Assembly: GCA_965215345.1 (NCBI GenBank)
Contig: CBDCDL010000002.1
Coordinates: forward strand, 186,001-250,000
Origin: CATQHW01 sp965215345
Lineage (GTDB): Bacteria; Spirochaetota; Spirochaetia; SZUA-6; Bin103
Length of the DNA: 64,000 nucleotides
Reading direction: 5' to 3'
Part shown: positions 15,385 through 24,139 of the stretch, in pieces
Layout of the letters: every line of letters starts with the position of its first letter
How positions within the stretch are numbered: the stretch's first letter is position 1
Made by a program: the position numbers and the translations under genes
Notes under the pieces: generated by a model
The model's database searches: none
What the model was told of the DNA's origin: nothing
The model's input: the letters and a program-made list of their open reading frames with translations, nothing else

Positions 15385-16974
15385 TCAACGTTCCTCGCCG
15401 CTGCTCGCGCGTGGCAGCTCGATGATGAAGCGGGCGCCGCTGTCGTGGTTCTCCGCCCGCACGCTGCCGCCGTGCGCCTCGACGTGCGCCCGCACGATGG
15501 CCAGCCCCAGCCCGCTGCCGCCTTCCGGAGCGTGCTCGCTGCGGTAGAACCGCTCGAAGATGTGCGGCAGATCCAGCTCGGAGATCCCGGGTCCGCGGTC
15601 GGTCACGGACAGGTGCACCGTATCGTCGCTCTCGCGGATGTCCACGATCACCGTGGTGCCCAGGGCGGTCCAGTCGATCGCGTTCTGCACCAGGTTGCCG
15701 ATCGCCGCCTCCAGCGAGCGCTGATCGCCTTCGATCGCGGTGCGTCCGCGCTCGATCAGCTCCACCTGCACCGAGCGGGACTCGGCACGGGCGCGCAGCA
15801 GCGCGATCGCGTTCCTGGCAGCATCGGTGAGCTGCAGGGGGCGCCGCTCCAGGCCGGCCACCCCGCCTTCCAGGCGCGCGATGTCGAGCACATTGGTGGT
15901 GATCCACTCCATGCGTTCGATCTGCCGCAGACACTCCGGCAGGAATTCGCTGCGCATCTGCTCGTCCTCCGGGTGCTTCTTCATCAGCTCGGTGAAGGTC
16001 CGCAACGCCGTCAGCGGTGTGCGCAGCTCGTGCGAGGCGTCGCCCACGAAGCGGCGCAGCACGTCGCGCTCCCGGCGGAGCTCCTCGATGGTCGTGCCGA
16101 GCCGGGAAGCCATCGCGTTGAAGGCGACGGCCAACTCGCGCATCTCCCCCCTGCCGCGCTCCGGAGCGCGGACACCGAGGTCGCCGTCGCCCATGCGCCG
16201 GGCAGACGAAGTCAGCGACGAGATCGGAGCGGTCATGCGGCGCCCGACCACCAGCCCGATCAGGGCCGCCAGGACCGTGGTCGCCACGCCGGCCGCCACG
16301 AAGGTGTCGCGCAGGCCGCGCCGGACCTCTTGCAGCACGCCCCGGGCCGAACCGATCTGCACGTAGCCGAAGGGCCGCGCGGGATCGCCGATCGGCACGG
16401 TCACCGCAGGCTCGATCTCGGCTTCGGGCTCCGCCAGCGCCGCGCGGGCGGAAGCCGCCTGCCGGTCGAGGGTCAGGCGATTGCCCAGCAGATCGCGCCT
16501 CACGCGCATTCCGCGCGCGTGGGACTCCAGACCGAACCGCCGATACATCTCCTCACGCCACTGCTCCAGCGCGGACAGGCGTGAGCGCTCCATCAGCAGC
16601 AGCACGGCCGCCGAACCCAGGTCGAGGTCCCCGAACGCCGGGAACGCCCAGACCAGCTCGTAGTCGCTCATGCGGGCCGAGTCGGCCCACACGCGCCGTG
16701 AGCGGTCCAGGATCCAGACCCGGACATCGCCCATGAGCGCCGAGGTCTCCGCCAGGTGCTGCAGGCGTCGCTGGTCCAGGATCGGAGACAAGTACGGCAG
16801 GCTCTGGGTCGCGATGACGGCTGCGGTCTCCTGCAGCATGTCGCGCTCGCGACGCTCCACAAGCCTGCCGATGACCGCCATGGAAAGGCCCCCCATGACG
16901 GCGATCGCGACGATCGAGATGACGGCGAAGCTCAGTACCAGCCGCCACCTGATCGTCGCGAACACGCGGGTCAC
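15385..16974 (-). CDS. Membrane sensor histidine kinase
   Basis: A 529-aa two-component kinase. A first membrane helix at about residues 12-34 and a second near 225-245 (VAAGVATTVLAALIGLVVG) bracket a periplasmic sensor of about 190 aa. A HAMP segment follows (RRMTAPISSLTSSARRMGDGDLGVR), then the H-box DASHELRTPLTAL, N-box GNLVQNAIDW, G1 DRGPGI and G2 GGSGLGLAIV. It is the last gene of the run that contains a response regulator (17925-18635) two genes upstream, the obvious partner. The PDZ protein between them may be a periplasmic accessory sensing or regulating the kinase. The gap to the PDZ gene is 32 bp. Confidence 0.93.
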   Translation of the reverse strand: MTRVFATIRWRLVLSFAVISIVAIAVMGGLSMAVIGRLVERRERDMLQETAAVIATQSLPYLSPILDQRRLQHLAETSALMGDVRVWILDRSRRVWADSARMSDYELVWAFPAFGDLDLGSAAVLLLMERSRLSALEQWREEMYRRFGLESHARGMRVRRDLLGNRLTLDRQAASARAALAEPEAEIEPAVTVPIGDPARPFGYVQIGSARGVLQEVRRGLRDTFVAAGVATTVLAALIGLVVGRRMTAPISSLTSSARRMGDGDLGVRAPERGRGEMRELAVAFNAMASRLGTTIEELRRERDVLRRFVGDASHELRTPLTALRTFTELMKKHPEDEQMRSEFLPECLRQIERMEWITTNVLDIARLEGGVAGLERRPLQLTDAARNAIALLRARAESRSVQVELIERGRTAIEGDQRSLEAAIGNLVQNAIDWTALGTTVIVDIRESDDTVHLSVTDRGPGISELDLPHIFERFYRSEHAPEGGSGLGLAIVRAHVEAHGGSVRAENHDSGARFIIELPRASSGEER

Positions 16975-17006
16975 CGAATCGGTCTGCCCGAACCGGGCTA
17001 CCGGGC

Positions 17007-17852
17007 TTACAGGGCGCTGTCGGCGTCCATGTCGCCGCCGGTGTCCTTGTCGTCGTCGTGATCGCCCCGCGACCTCTCGCGCCGCTCGAAGCGCTGCCTC
17101 ATGTCGTCGAACATCCTGCGCATGTCCTCCAGAGCCGGAAATGCCTGGTAGCGGATGCCGAGCAGGGCCGCCCCGCTCTCCGCGTCTGCCCCCAGGGTGA
17201 CCATCGCCGTCATTTCCTCACCGTCGCGCTGGTAGTCGATGCTCACCTCGGCGCCGGCTTCGTGACCGCCGATGATCTCCACGAGCTGACCCGGAGATCC
17301 ATCCAGCGTCTGGCCACCGACGGCGGTGATCCAGTCGCCGGGTTCCAGCCCCGCGTTCGCAGCCGCACTCTCGTCGACGACCTCCACCACGACCACTCCC
17401 GGCTTGTCGGACTCGATGCGGAACGGGAATCCGCGCCGTTCGGGAGCCATCGGCATGCGCAGGCCGCGCTGCGACAGCCGGTCCACGCGGGCGCCCGCTG
17501 AGCCGGTGATCGCCAGTCCGATGTGCGGCCGGCCCCAGATGCGTTCGATCGCCACGACCTGATCGCGCATCTCGTCACCGTGCTTGATGCTCAGCGTCAC
17601 CTCCGAGCCTTCCGTCTCCGCCAGCGCCTGCACCAGCTCGCGCGCGCTTGCCAGATCGTGCCCGTCGATGCCCAGGATCAGGTCGCCTCGCTCGATGCCG
17701 GCCGCCGCCGCGGGGCCGTCGGGGTCGACCTGGGTGACGATCACCCCCATGGCCGCCTCGGGCTCACCGCCCTCCTGCGCAGCCAGCGGCAGGCTGACCG
17801 CCAGCAGCGCCGCCGTCGCGAATGCCAGTACCTTCGTCCGTCTCGTCGTCAT
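17007..17852 (-). CDS. Exported protein with two PDZ domains, no protease domain
   Basis: A 281-aa periplasmic protein. A signal peptide (ATAALLAVSLPLAA) precedes PDZ domain 1 (about residues 30-100, DPDGPAAAAGIERGDLILGI) and PDZ domain 2 (about 155-215, SAAANAGLEPGDWITAVGG); the C-terminus is strongly charged (RRMFDDMRQRFERRERSR, then Asp/Lys-rich). The start is decided by a GGAGGG that lies within the codons following an upstream ATG (17867) and 7 nt before ATG 17852. It sits between the response regulator and histidine kinase genes, so it could modulate that signalling pair. HtrA-like PDZs without a protease domain usually act as adaptors. Confidence 0.85.
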   Translation of the reverse strand: MTTRRTKVLAFATAALLAVSLPLAAQEGGEPEAAMGVIVTQVDPDGPAAAAGIERGDLILGIDGHDLASARELVQALAETEGSEVTLSIKHGDEMRDQVVAIERIWGRPHIGLAITGSAGARVDRLSQRGLRMPMAPERRGFPFRIESDKPGVVVVEVVDESAAANAGLEPGDWITAVGGQTLDGSPGQLVEIIGGHEAGAEVSIDYQRDGEEMTAMVTLGADAESGAALLGIRYQAFPALEDMRRMFDDMRQRFERRERSRGDHDDDKDTGGDMDADSAL

Positions 17853-17924
17853 CGCAATTCCCTCCATGCGATTGAAGCTGGCATAACGATCGAAGCCGCG
17901 GATTACGAGCCTGTTTCCGCAGAA

Positions 17925-18635
17925 TCAAGTTTTCGTAACACTCGCGAAGCGGTAGCCGAAGCCGCGCACGGTCTGAATCCAGCGCGGCGAGCCCGGATCG
18001 TCCTCGATCTTCTCCCGCAGACGGCGCACGTGCACGTCGACGGTGCGATCGTAGCCGATGTCGGCGGTGTACCCCCACACCGCCTCGATGATCTGCGCGC
18101 GGCTGAGCAGCCGCTCCGGCCGCTCGGCCAGGTAGCGCAGCAGCCGGAACTCGGTCGGCGTCAGGTTCACCCGCCGGCCGCCCCGCTCCACCGCCATGAG
18201 GTCGGGATCGATCACCAGGTCGCCGAAGCTGATGCGCTCGCTGCCGGCGGACGCTGCCAGCTCGCCGTAGGCGCGCCGCAACAGGGCGCGCACGCGCGAG
18301 ACGAGCTCGCGGAGCTGATACGGCTTGACCACGTAGTCGTCGGCGCCGAGCTCCAGGCCGAGCACCTTGTCCATCTCCTCGTCGCGTGCGGTGAGCATCA
18401 GGATCGGTTCGCGCCGGCCTTCGCCCCGGACCGTCCGGCACACGTCGAAGCCGCTCATGTCGGGCAGTCGGATGTCCAGGATCAGCAGCCGCGGGTTCCA
18501 CCTGCGGAACAGCTCCAGGCCGCTGGTCCCGTCGCGGGCGCAACGGACCACGAAGTCCTCCTTGCCCAGTCCGTACTCCAGGCCGCGCGCCACCGAAGCG
18601 GAGTCCTCGATCACCAGGATGCGTTCGCCGCTCAC
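17925..18635 (-). CDS. OmpR/PhoB-family response regulator
   Basis: A 236-aa DNA-binding response regulator. The receiver domain (about residues 1-118) has the acidic pocket IEDS, the phospho-acceptor Asp in LLILDIRLPDMSGFD, and the conserved Thr/Lys in MLTARDEE and VVKPYQLRELVSRV. The C-terminal winged helix ends in YDRTVDVHVRRLREKIEDD and IQTVRGFGYRF. The GTG start at 18633-18635 overlaps the hflX stop as GTGA; the open frame upstream is shadow of hflX. The cognate kinase is probably the product of 15385-16974. Confidence 0.94.
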   Translation of the reverse strand: MSGERILVIEDSASVARGLEYGLGKEDFVVRCARDGTSGLELFRRWNPRLLILDIRLPDMSGFDVCRTVRGEGRREPILMLTARDEEMDKVLGLELGADDYVVKPYQLRELVSRVRALLRRAYGELAASAGSERISFGDLVIDPDLMAVERGGRRVNLTPTEFRLLRYLAERPERLLSRAQIIEAVWGYTADIGYDRTVDVHVRRLREKIEDDPGSPRWIQTVRGFGYRFASVTKT

Positions 18636-19762
18636 CGCCGCCCGTCCCGAGACAGAGCCGCCTGCGCCAGCGCGGCGCGCAGCTCGTCGAAACCCTGCTT
18701 GTGCAGCGCGCTCAGGGGGATGGCTCGCGCCGACTCGCCCGGTTCCATGACGTCGGGCAACGGCATGCCGTCCGCCACCCGGTCGACCTTGTTGAGCACG
18801 GTCACCGTGGGGCGGTCGGCGGCGCCGATCTCGCGCAGCACGCGCACCACCTCGGCCGCCTGCTCGCGCGCCATCGGGTGGCACGCGTCGACCACGTGGA
18901 TCAGCAGATCGGCCTCCACCACCTCCTCGAGCGTCGCGCGGAACGCGGCCACGAGATCGGCGGGCAGCTTCTGCACGAAGCCCACGGTATCGGTCAGCAG
19001 CAACGGCACGTCGTTCACGCGGATGCGGCGGGTGGTCGGGTCCAGGGTCGCGAACAGGCGGTTCTCGGCCCGCACCCCGGCGCCGGTGAGCGCATTCATC
19101 AGCGTGCTCTTGCCGGCGTTGGCGTAGCCGACCAGGGAAGCCACCGGGAGGCGGCTGCGCCGCCGGCGCTCCCGGTGGCCCGAACGGGCGGCGGAGATGC
19201 TCTGCAGGTCCTTGCGCAACCGGTTGATGCGGTGGCGCACACGGCGCCGGTCCACCTCCAACTGGGTCTCACCCGGACCGCGCACCCCGACACCGGCGTT
19301 GCCGGCCGAACGGCCGCCCGCCTGGCGCGCCAAGTGGGTCCACATGCGGGTCAGCCGCGGCAGGCGGTATTCGAGCTGCGCCAGCTCGACCTGGATCTTG
19401 CCTTCATGGGAGCGGGCATGGGAGGCGAACACGTCCAGGATAAGCGCCGAGCGGTCGAGCACCTTGACGTCTTCACCGAGAATCCGCTCCAGGTTGCGCT
19501 GCTGGTTCGGCGCCAGCTCGTCGTCGAACAGCACCGTGTCGACGCCGAGGCTGGAGGCGAGCTCGGCGATCTGCGCCGCCTTGCCCGACCCGATGTAGGT
19601 CGCCGGGTTCGGCCGCGGCAACCGCTGACGTTCCCGGCCGGCGATCGCCATGCCGGCCGTCCGCGCCAGCTGCCCCAGCTCTGCGAGCGATGCATCGAGC
19701 GGCCATCCGTCGCCGTCTCGCGTCAGCTCGCAGCCGACCAGCAACACGCGCTCGGCACCCAT
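18632..19762 (-). CDS. hflX: Ribosome-associated GTPase HflX
   Basis: A 376-aa GTPase that binds and splits stalled or stress-damaged ribosomes. An N-terminal HflX domain (PATYIGSGKAAQI, LFDDELAPNQQRNLE) is followed by a coiled-coil/loop with GVRGPGETQLEVDRR and by the G domain: P-loop GYANAGKSTL, DTVGFVQKLP (G3) and LNKVDRV (G4). Its start shares one base with the argH stop (TGATG), and its stop overlaps the response regulator start (GTGA), so translation is coupled on both sides. Confidence 0.95.
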   Translation of the reverse strand: MGAERVLLVGCELTRDGDGWPLDASLAELGQLARTAGMAIAGRERQRLPRPNPATYIGSGKAAQIAELASSLGVDTVLFDDELAPNQQRNLERILGEDVKVLDRSALILDVFASHARSHEGKIQVELAQLEYRLPRLTRMWTHLARQAGGRSAGNAGVGVRGPGETQLEVDRRRVRHRINRLRKDLQSISAARSGHRERRRRSRLPVASLVGYANAGKSTLMNALTGAGVRAENRLFATLDPTTRRIRVNDVPLLLTDTVGFVQKLPADLVAAFRATLEEVVEADLLIHVVDACHPMAREQAAEVVRVLREIGAADRPTVTVLNKVDRVADGMPLPDVMEPGESARAIPLSALHKQGFDELRAALAQAALSRDGRR

Positions 19763-21195
19763 CAGGGGCCTTCCTCGCCGAACTCCGTCTTTCCGGCCTC
19801 CGTCAGCCGCTCGGCTGACGGCCCGGCGAGCCGCACCAGCGCCCGCGTCACCGCCGACCGGTCGGCGTCCACGGCCGCCCGCAGCGTGTCGAGCTCCCGG
19901 CGAGCGTCATCCAGAGCCAGATTGCCTGGCGCGCCGGGATAGTGCCTGGCGAGGGCCGCGGCCAACGCCGCGTCGGCCTGCGATGGGGTGCCGTCGCCGG
20001 TCTCGCGCAGCTCGGCGCCGACCTGACGGTAGGCATCGCGGAACGGCATGCCCTGCGCGACGAGTCCATAGGCGCGGTCGGTCGCCAGCAGCTCGGGCGT
20101 GCAGCCATCCCGCAGCCGGCGTTCGTCGACCGTCAGCCGCGACACGGCCAGCCGCATCACGGTGACGCAGCCCGCCGCCTCCTCCAGCGCGACCAGGAAC
20201 GGGCCCTTGGTCTGCTGCAGGTCGCGGTGATAGCCGCTGGGCAGATGCTGCGTGATCGCCCGGATAGTCGCCGCCTGACCATCGACGAACGCCGCCTTGG
20301 CCCGCACCAGCTCCAGCAGGTCGGGGTTGCGCTTCTGCGGCATGATGCTGCTGCCGGTGGTCAGCTCCTCCGGAAGGCGGAAGTAGCCGAGCTCCGGCAG
20401 CGTGAACAGGAGCAGGTCCTGGGCGAGCCGCGCGAGCGTGGCGCACACGCGGCCGGCCGCCTCCGCCACCTGCGCCTCCACCACGCCGCGGCTGGTGTTC
20501 ACGTACAGCACGTTGTTCTGGACTCCCGCGAAGCCGAGCGCCTTGGCCACCTTCCGGCGGTCCAGCGGCAACGGGACACCGTACCCGGCGGCCGCACCGA
20601 GCGGATTGCGGTCGTTGCGGCGATAGGCGCACGCTACCAGGTCGGCGTCGTCGATCAGCGCCTCGGCGAACGCGGCTGCCCACAGACCGACGGTGGACGG
20701 CATCGCCGGCTGCATGTGGGTACGGCCGGCCATCGGCGTCCGCGCATGGGCGTCGGCGAAGTCCAGCAGCATGCCGACCAGCTCGGCGACCGCCGAACGG
20801 AAGTCGAGCAGCCAGTCGCGCGTATACAGGCGCAGGGCAGCGATCACCTGATCGTTGCGCGAACGTCCCGTGTGGATCTTCTTGCCGGCGTCCCCGACCC
20901 GTGCGGTCAGGAACCGCTCCAGGGCCGAATGGCCGTCTTCCTCGTCACCGCGGATGCGGAATCGGCCGGCGTCGATCTCGGCAAGCGCCTCCTGCAGCGC
21001 CGCCCGAAGCGCCGCGAGCTCGGCCGCCTGAAGGATGCCGATCGCGGCGAGCATGCCGGCGTGCGCGAGGCTGGCGACCGCGTCGGCCTTCAGCAGCTTG
21101 CGGTCATGGATGCGGTCGTCGCCGACCGTGAAGCGCTCGACGGCCGGGTCCAGATGACCGCCCTTGTCCCAGAGCTTTGCCCGTGCCCCGCTCAC
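19762..21195 (-). CDS. argH: Argininosuccinate lyase
   Basis: Last step of arginine synthesis: cleaves argininosuccinate to arginine and fumarate. The 477-aa protein is of normal length and carries AHAGMLA, the SRNDQV segment (TGRSRNDQVIA), THMQPAMPSTVG (catalytic His in place of the more common THLQ) and the superfamily signature TTGSSIMPQKRNPD with the catalytic Ser. The GTG start at 21193-21195 overlaps the citramalate synthase stop as GTGA. No other arg genes are in the window, so its place in a branched-chain amino-acid transcript is notable. Confidence 0.95.
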   Translation of the reverse strand: MSGARAKLWDKGGHLDPAVERFTVGDDRIHDRKLLKADAVASLAHAGMLAAIGILQAAELAALRAALQEALAEIDAGRFRIRGDEEDGHSALERFLTARVGDAGKKIHTGRSRNDQVIAALRLYTRDWLLDFRSAVAELVGMLLDFADAHARTPMAGRTHMQPAMPSTVGLWAAAFAEALIDDADLVACAYRRNDRNPLGAAAGYGVPLPLDRRKVAKALGFAGVQNNVLYVNTSRGVVEAQVAEAAGRVCATLARLAQDLLLFTLPELGYFRLPEELTTGSSIMPQKRNPDLLELVRAKAAFVDGQAATIRAITQHLPSGYHRDLQQTKGPFLVALEEAAGCVTVMRLAVSRLTVDERRLRDGCTPELLATDRAYGLVAQGMPFRDAYRQVGAELRETGDGTPSQADAALAAALARHYPGAPGNLALDDARRELDTLRAAVDADRSAVTRALVRLAGPSAERLTEAGKTEFGEEGP

Positions 21196-22739
21196 GACGC
21201 ACCGTCATCGCCGACGCGGGCGACCCACAGGTTCAACATCTTCTCGGTCGCATCCGCGGCGGCGAGCACCTGGTCCGAATTGACTCCCTTGGTCGTCAGC
21301 GTATCACCGTCCCCGCGCCACGTGATCGTGCACTGCACGATCGCATCCGAGTGTCCTCCCGGAGGAATGGAGACCACGTAGTCGATCAGCTCCGGCAGCG
21401 TCAGTCCGATCTCGCCCGCAATCAGGCCGACGGCTTTCATGAACGCGTCGTAGCCGCCGTCCCCCTGCGCCGAGTCTTCGTGGATCGCGGCATCCTCCCC
21501 GCCGGGAGCGGTGTAGCGCAGCTTGACGGTGGCCGTCGAGCGGAGGCCGATGGCGGACACGATCACCACCGACTCCAGGACGAAGTGGCGTTCGTGCGGG
21601 CGTGCCAGCACGTCGTCGACGATGTAGGGGAGATCCTGCCGGGTGATCGTCGCCTTGCGGTCGGCCAGTTCCTTGATCCGCTCCAGAACGGCGCTGCGTT
21701 GCTCGGTCGAGAGCTCGATGCCGAGCGCGTCCAGATGGTGCTCCAGCGTCGCCTTGCCGGCCAGCTTGCCGATCGCGTAGGAGCGCTCCCGGCCGAAGCG
21801 TTCCGGCAGGAGCCGGCCCTGGTACAGGTCTCCCTTTCGATCCCCGTCGGCGTGGATGCCGGCGGTCTGGGTGAAGGCGTTGGCGCCGGAGATCGCCTTG
21901 TTGGGAGGCACTCGCCGGCCGGACACCACGTCCACGCGCTCGCTCACCTGCACCAGCTTGCTCTCCCGAACGCGGGTGGTCCTGCCCAGAAAGTCGTGCA
22001 TGCCGACCACCACCTCGTCCAGTGGAGCGTTGCCGGCGCGCTCGCCCATGCCGTTGACCGTGCAGTGGACCCCGGCAACCCCGGCCTCCACCGCGGCCAG
22101 CGTATTGGCAGTGGCCAAGCCGTAGTCATTGTGCGCGTGAAAGTCGAAGTGGCGATCGGGGAAGCGGCTGAGGATCAGCTCCACCATCTCGGTCACCATC
22201 GCCGGCGACAGCACCCCCAGGGTGTCCGGCAGCATGATGCGCACGATGGGGGTATCGGCCAGGCGGCCGATGAGGTCCAGGACATAGTCGCGCGAGTCGG
22301 TCATGCCGTTCGACCAGTCCTCCAGGTACAGGTTGCACGCCACGCCGAGCCGCCGGGCCTTGCGCACCGTGTCGTCGATGTCCGCGGCGTGCTGCGCGGG
22401 CGTCTTGCGGAGCTGCGTGGTCAGGTGCTTGAGCGATCCCTTCGCCAGCACGTTCATCACCTTCCCGCCCAGGTCAGCGATCCAGCCCGCAGATGCCTCT
22501 CCGTCGGTGTACCCCAGGATTTCGACCCGGTCGGCGGCGTCGTGCGAAACGGCCCACCGCAGGACCGTGTCCGCTCCCTCCCGCTCGCCGGCGCTCACCT
22601 GCGCGCTGGCGATCTCGATACGGTCCACGCCGACCTCGTCCAGCACGAACTGCGCGATGGAGAGCTTTTCGTCCGGCGTATAGCTGACGTCACGCATCTG
22701 CTCGCCGTCCCGCAGCGTGGTGTCCATCACCTCGATCAT
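21192..22739 (-). CDS. cimA: (R)-citramalate synthase / 2-isopropylmalate synthase family
   Basis: A 515-aa acyl-CoA condensing enzyme. The TIM barrel starts MIEVMDTTLRDGEQM; the metal-binding HAHNDYGLATANTL and GVHCTVNGMGERAGNAPLDEV are intact, and a C-terminal LeuA-type allosteric domain follows (about residues 380-500). The layout resembles the LeuA2/CimA enzymes that spirochaetes such as Leptospira use to make isoleucine from pyruvate, but sequence alone cannot exclude isopropylmalate synthase. ATG 22739 is chosen as the first codon of family similarity; a GGGGGAG lies about 11 nt upstream. An attenuator-like leader precedes it, consistent with control by branched-chain amino acids. Confidence 0.85.
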   Translation of the reverse strand: MIEVMDTTLRDGEQMRDVSYTPDEKLSIAQFVLDEVGVDRIEIASAQVSAGEREGADTVLRWAVSHDAADRVEILGYTDGEASAGWIADLGGKVMNVLAKGSLKHLTTQLRKTPAQHAADIDDTVRKARRLGVACNLYLEDWSNGMTDSRDYVLDLIGRLADTPIVRIMLPDTLGVLSPAMVTEMVELILSRFPDRHFDFHAHNDYGLATANTLAAVEAGVAGVHCTVNGMGERAGNAPLDEVVVGMHDFLGRTTRVRESKLVQVSERVDVVSGRRVPPNKAISGANAFTQTAGIHADGDRKGDLYQGRLLPERFGRERSYAIGKLAGKATLEHHLDALGIELSTEQRSAVLERIKELADRKATITRQDLPYIVDDVLARPHERHFVLESVVIVSAIGLRSTATVKLRYTAPGGEDAAIHEDSAQGDGGYDAFMKAVGLIAGEIGLTLPELIDYVVSIPPGGHSDAIVQCTITWRGDGDTLTTKGVNSDQVLAAADATEKMLNLWVARVGDDGAS

Positions 22740-22791
22740 CTTCGCGTCGTCTCCCCCTTCACGCTCGGTGCGACATGGGCTCCTCCATACG

Positions 22792-22825
22792 GAAAAGGCC
22801 GTGAGCCTCCGGGAGCCCACGGCCT
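22792..22825 (-). terminator. Intrinsic terminator in the cimA leader (attenuator)
   Basis: On the minus strand AGGCCGTG (22825-22818) and CACGGCCT (22803-22796) form a perfect 8-bp stem around a 14-nt GC-rich loop, followed directly by TTTT. It lies between a 19-codon leader frame and cimA, 53 bp before the gene start. An upstream segment GGGGCCCAT (inside the leader frame) can pair over 9 bases (with G-U wobbles) with GTGGGCTCC, which contains part of the terminator's first arm and loop; this would be the antiterminator. Confidence 0.75.
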
Positions 22826-22850
22826 GCCTCGATCACGTCGTCGCGATCAG

Positions 22851-22910
22851 CTAGCGCACATGGGCCCCTCGAAGGCCCTCGATAACCCCGATCGGAGTGC
22901 GCCTCACCAT
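22851..22910 (-). CDS. Leader peptide of the cimA attenuator
   Basis: A 19-codon frame reads MVRRTPIGVIEGLRGAHVR and ends in TAG at 22853-22851. Two Ile, three Val and one Leu codons among 19 (counting the second-position Val) suit a branched-chain amino-acid sensor. Ribosome stalling at the I-G-V-I segment would leave the antiterminator arm (codons 15-17) free, whereas full translation would cover it and let the terminator form. The start codon lies only about 2 nt after the predicted transcription start, so it may be leaderless. Small size limits certainty. Confidence 0.6.
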   Translation of the reverse strand: MVRRTPIGVIEGLRGAHVR

Positions 22911-22918
22911 CGGTTGGC

Positions 22919-22947
22919 AACCTACCGGCGCGGGCCGCTCGCGTCAA
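22919..22947 (-). promoter_or_regulatory. Probable promoter of the cimA-argH-hflX transcript
   Basis: TTGACG (22947-22942) and TAGGTT (22924-22919) are separated by 17 bp. The -35 matches five of six sigma-70 positions; the -10 is weak (three of six). Transcription would begin near 22912, just before the leader peptide start. Confidence 0.5.
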
Positions 22948-23086
22948 GGCATGAAACGGACTCGCACGGCGCACGAGCTGTCGAGGGAACCCGTGCAGAA
23001 CGGTTCGGCAATGCGCTCGCGAATTCGTCGCCACGCCGCGGATCGCGCGGCGACCTGAGGCTGCCCGACGGGGACGAGGGCGGCGT

Positions 23087-23114
23087 TTGCGGTCGCCCGC
23101 GCAACGCCTATACT
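23087..23114 (+). promoter_or_regulatory. Possible promoter for panB-panC-coaX-coaBC
   Basis: A good -10 hexamer TATACT lies at 23109-23114 with a poor -35 TTGCGG at 23087-23092 (16-bp spacing). It would leave an untranslated leader of about 137 nt before panB. The 310-bp stretch 22948-23257 contains no believable gene; I see no riboswitch fold in it by eye. Confidence 0.4.
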
Positions 23115-23257
23115 GCGGACACAGAGCAGCCGACCTCGATGAGGCGGCGAGCCCCAGCCGGTCCCACGGAGCCGACGCGCCGGCCGTACCCACCGGGACG
23201 GCACGGCAGATGCGGCACACGCTCCACACGGGTCCGCCTTGGGCGAAGGAGATGCCC

Positions 23258-24139
23258 ATGGAACGGTCCCGCCACACGCTGACCGACATCACACGTCCCG
23301 GCCGGGAGCCGCTGGTGATGATCACCGCCTACGACGCGGCGAGCGCCCGTCTGGCCGACGGCGCGGGCGTCGACCTGATCCTGGTGGGCGACACCTTGGC
23401 GGAGTTCGCCCTGGGATACGACAGCACCGTCCCGGTGACCGTCGACGAGATGCTCCATCACTGCCGTGCGGTCACCCGCACCCGACCGCGCGCACTGGTG
23501 GTCGGCGACCTGCCGCTCGGCTCCTACCAGATTTCGGACGAAGAGGCGGTGCGCAACGCCATCCGCTTCGTCAAGGAGAGCGGTGTCGACGCGGTCAAGC
23601 TGGAAGGGGGCGAGGTCCGCGCGCAGACCGTGCGGGCCATCGTCGACGCCGGCGTCGCCGTGATGGGCCACATCGGCTACACGCCGCAATCGGCGGTCAG
23701 CTTCGGATCCCGCATCGTCACCGGCCGCGACGCCGAGACCGGCATTCGGCTCTACCGAGACGCGCTATCGCTGGAGCACGCCGGCTGCTTCTCGATCGTG
23801 CTGGAGGCGGTCGTACGGGCGGTGGCGAGCCGCATCACGTCCGACCTGACCGTTCCGACGATCGGCATCGGCGCGGGCGCCGGCTGCTCCGGGCAGGTGC
23901 TGGTGTTCCATGAACTCACCGGCATCCACTCCGGCCCCTCGCCCCGCTTCGTGCGCCGCTACGGTGAGGCGGGCGCCGAGATCAGCCGCGCGATCGCCGA
24001 CTATGCCCGGGACGTGCGCACCCGCGTCTATCCGGACAAGGAGCACGCCTACCTCATGCCGGCCGAGGAGATCGCCCGCTTCGACCATGCGCTGGCCGCC
24101 GAGCGGCGCGGGGCGGGGCTGCGGACGAGGACGGCATGA
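23258..24139 (+). CDS. panB: 3-methyl-2-oxobutanoate hydroxymethyltransferase
   Basis: First committed step to pantothenate: transfers a hydroxymethyl group from 5,10-methylene-THF to alpha-ketoisovalerate. The 293-aa protein shows MITAYDAASARLADGAGVD, LVGDTLAEFALGYDST with metal-binding Asp, VVGDLPLGSY, AVKLEGG, VMGHIGYTPQS and the catalytic region IVLEAV followed by TIGIGAG. ATG 23258 is set by AAGGAG at 23246-23251 with 6-nt spacing; an ATG two codons upstream overlaps that site. The stop overlaps panC by ATGA. Confidence 0.95.
   Translation: MERSRHTLTDITRPGREPLVMITAYDAASARLADGAGVDLILVGDTLAEFALGYDSTVPVTVDEMLHHCRAVTRTRPRALVVGDLPLGSYQISDEEAVRNAIRFVKESGVDAVKLEGGEVRAQTVRAIVDAGVAVMGHIGYTPQSAVSFGSRIVTGRDAETGIRLYRDALSLEHAGCFSIVLEAVVRAVASRITSDLTVPTIGIGAGAGCSGQVLVFHELTGIHSGPSPRFVRRYGEAGAEISRAIADYARDVRTRVYPDKEHAYLMPAEEIARFDHALAAERRGAGLRTRTA

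Noticed and set aside
22944..23204. Open frames between the cimA promoter and panB
   Set aside because: Arg-rich shadow composition, no ribosome sites, and they overlap the probable panB promoter and leader.
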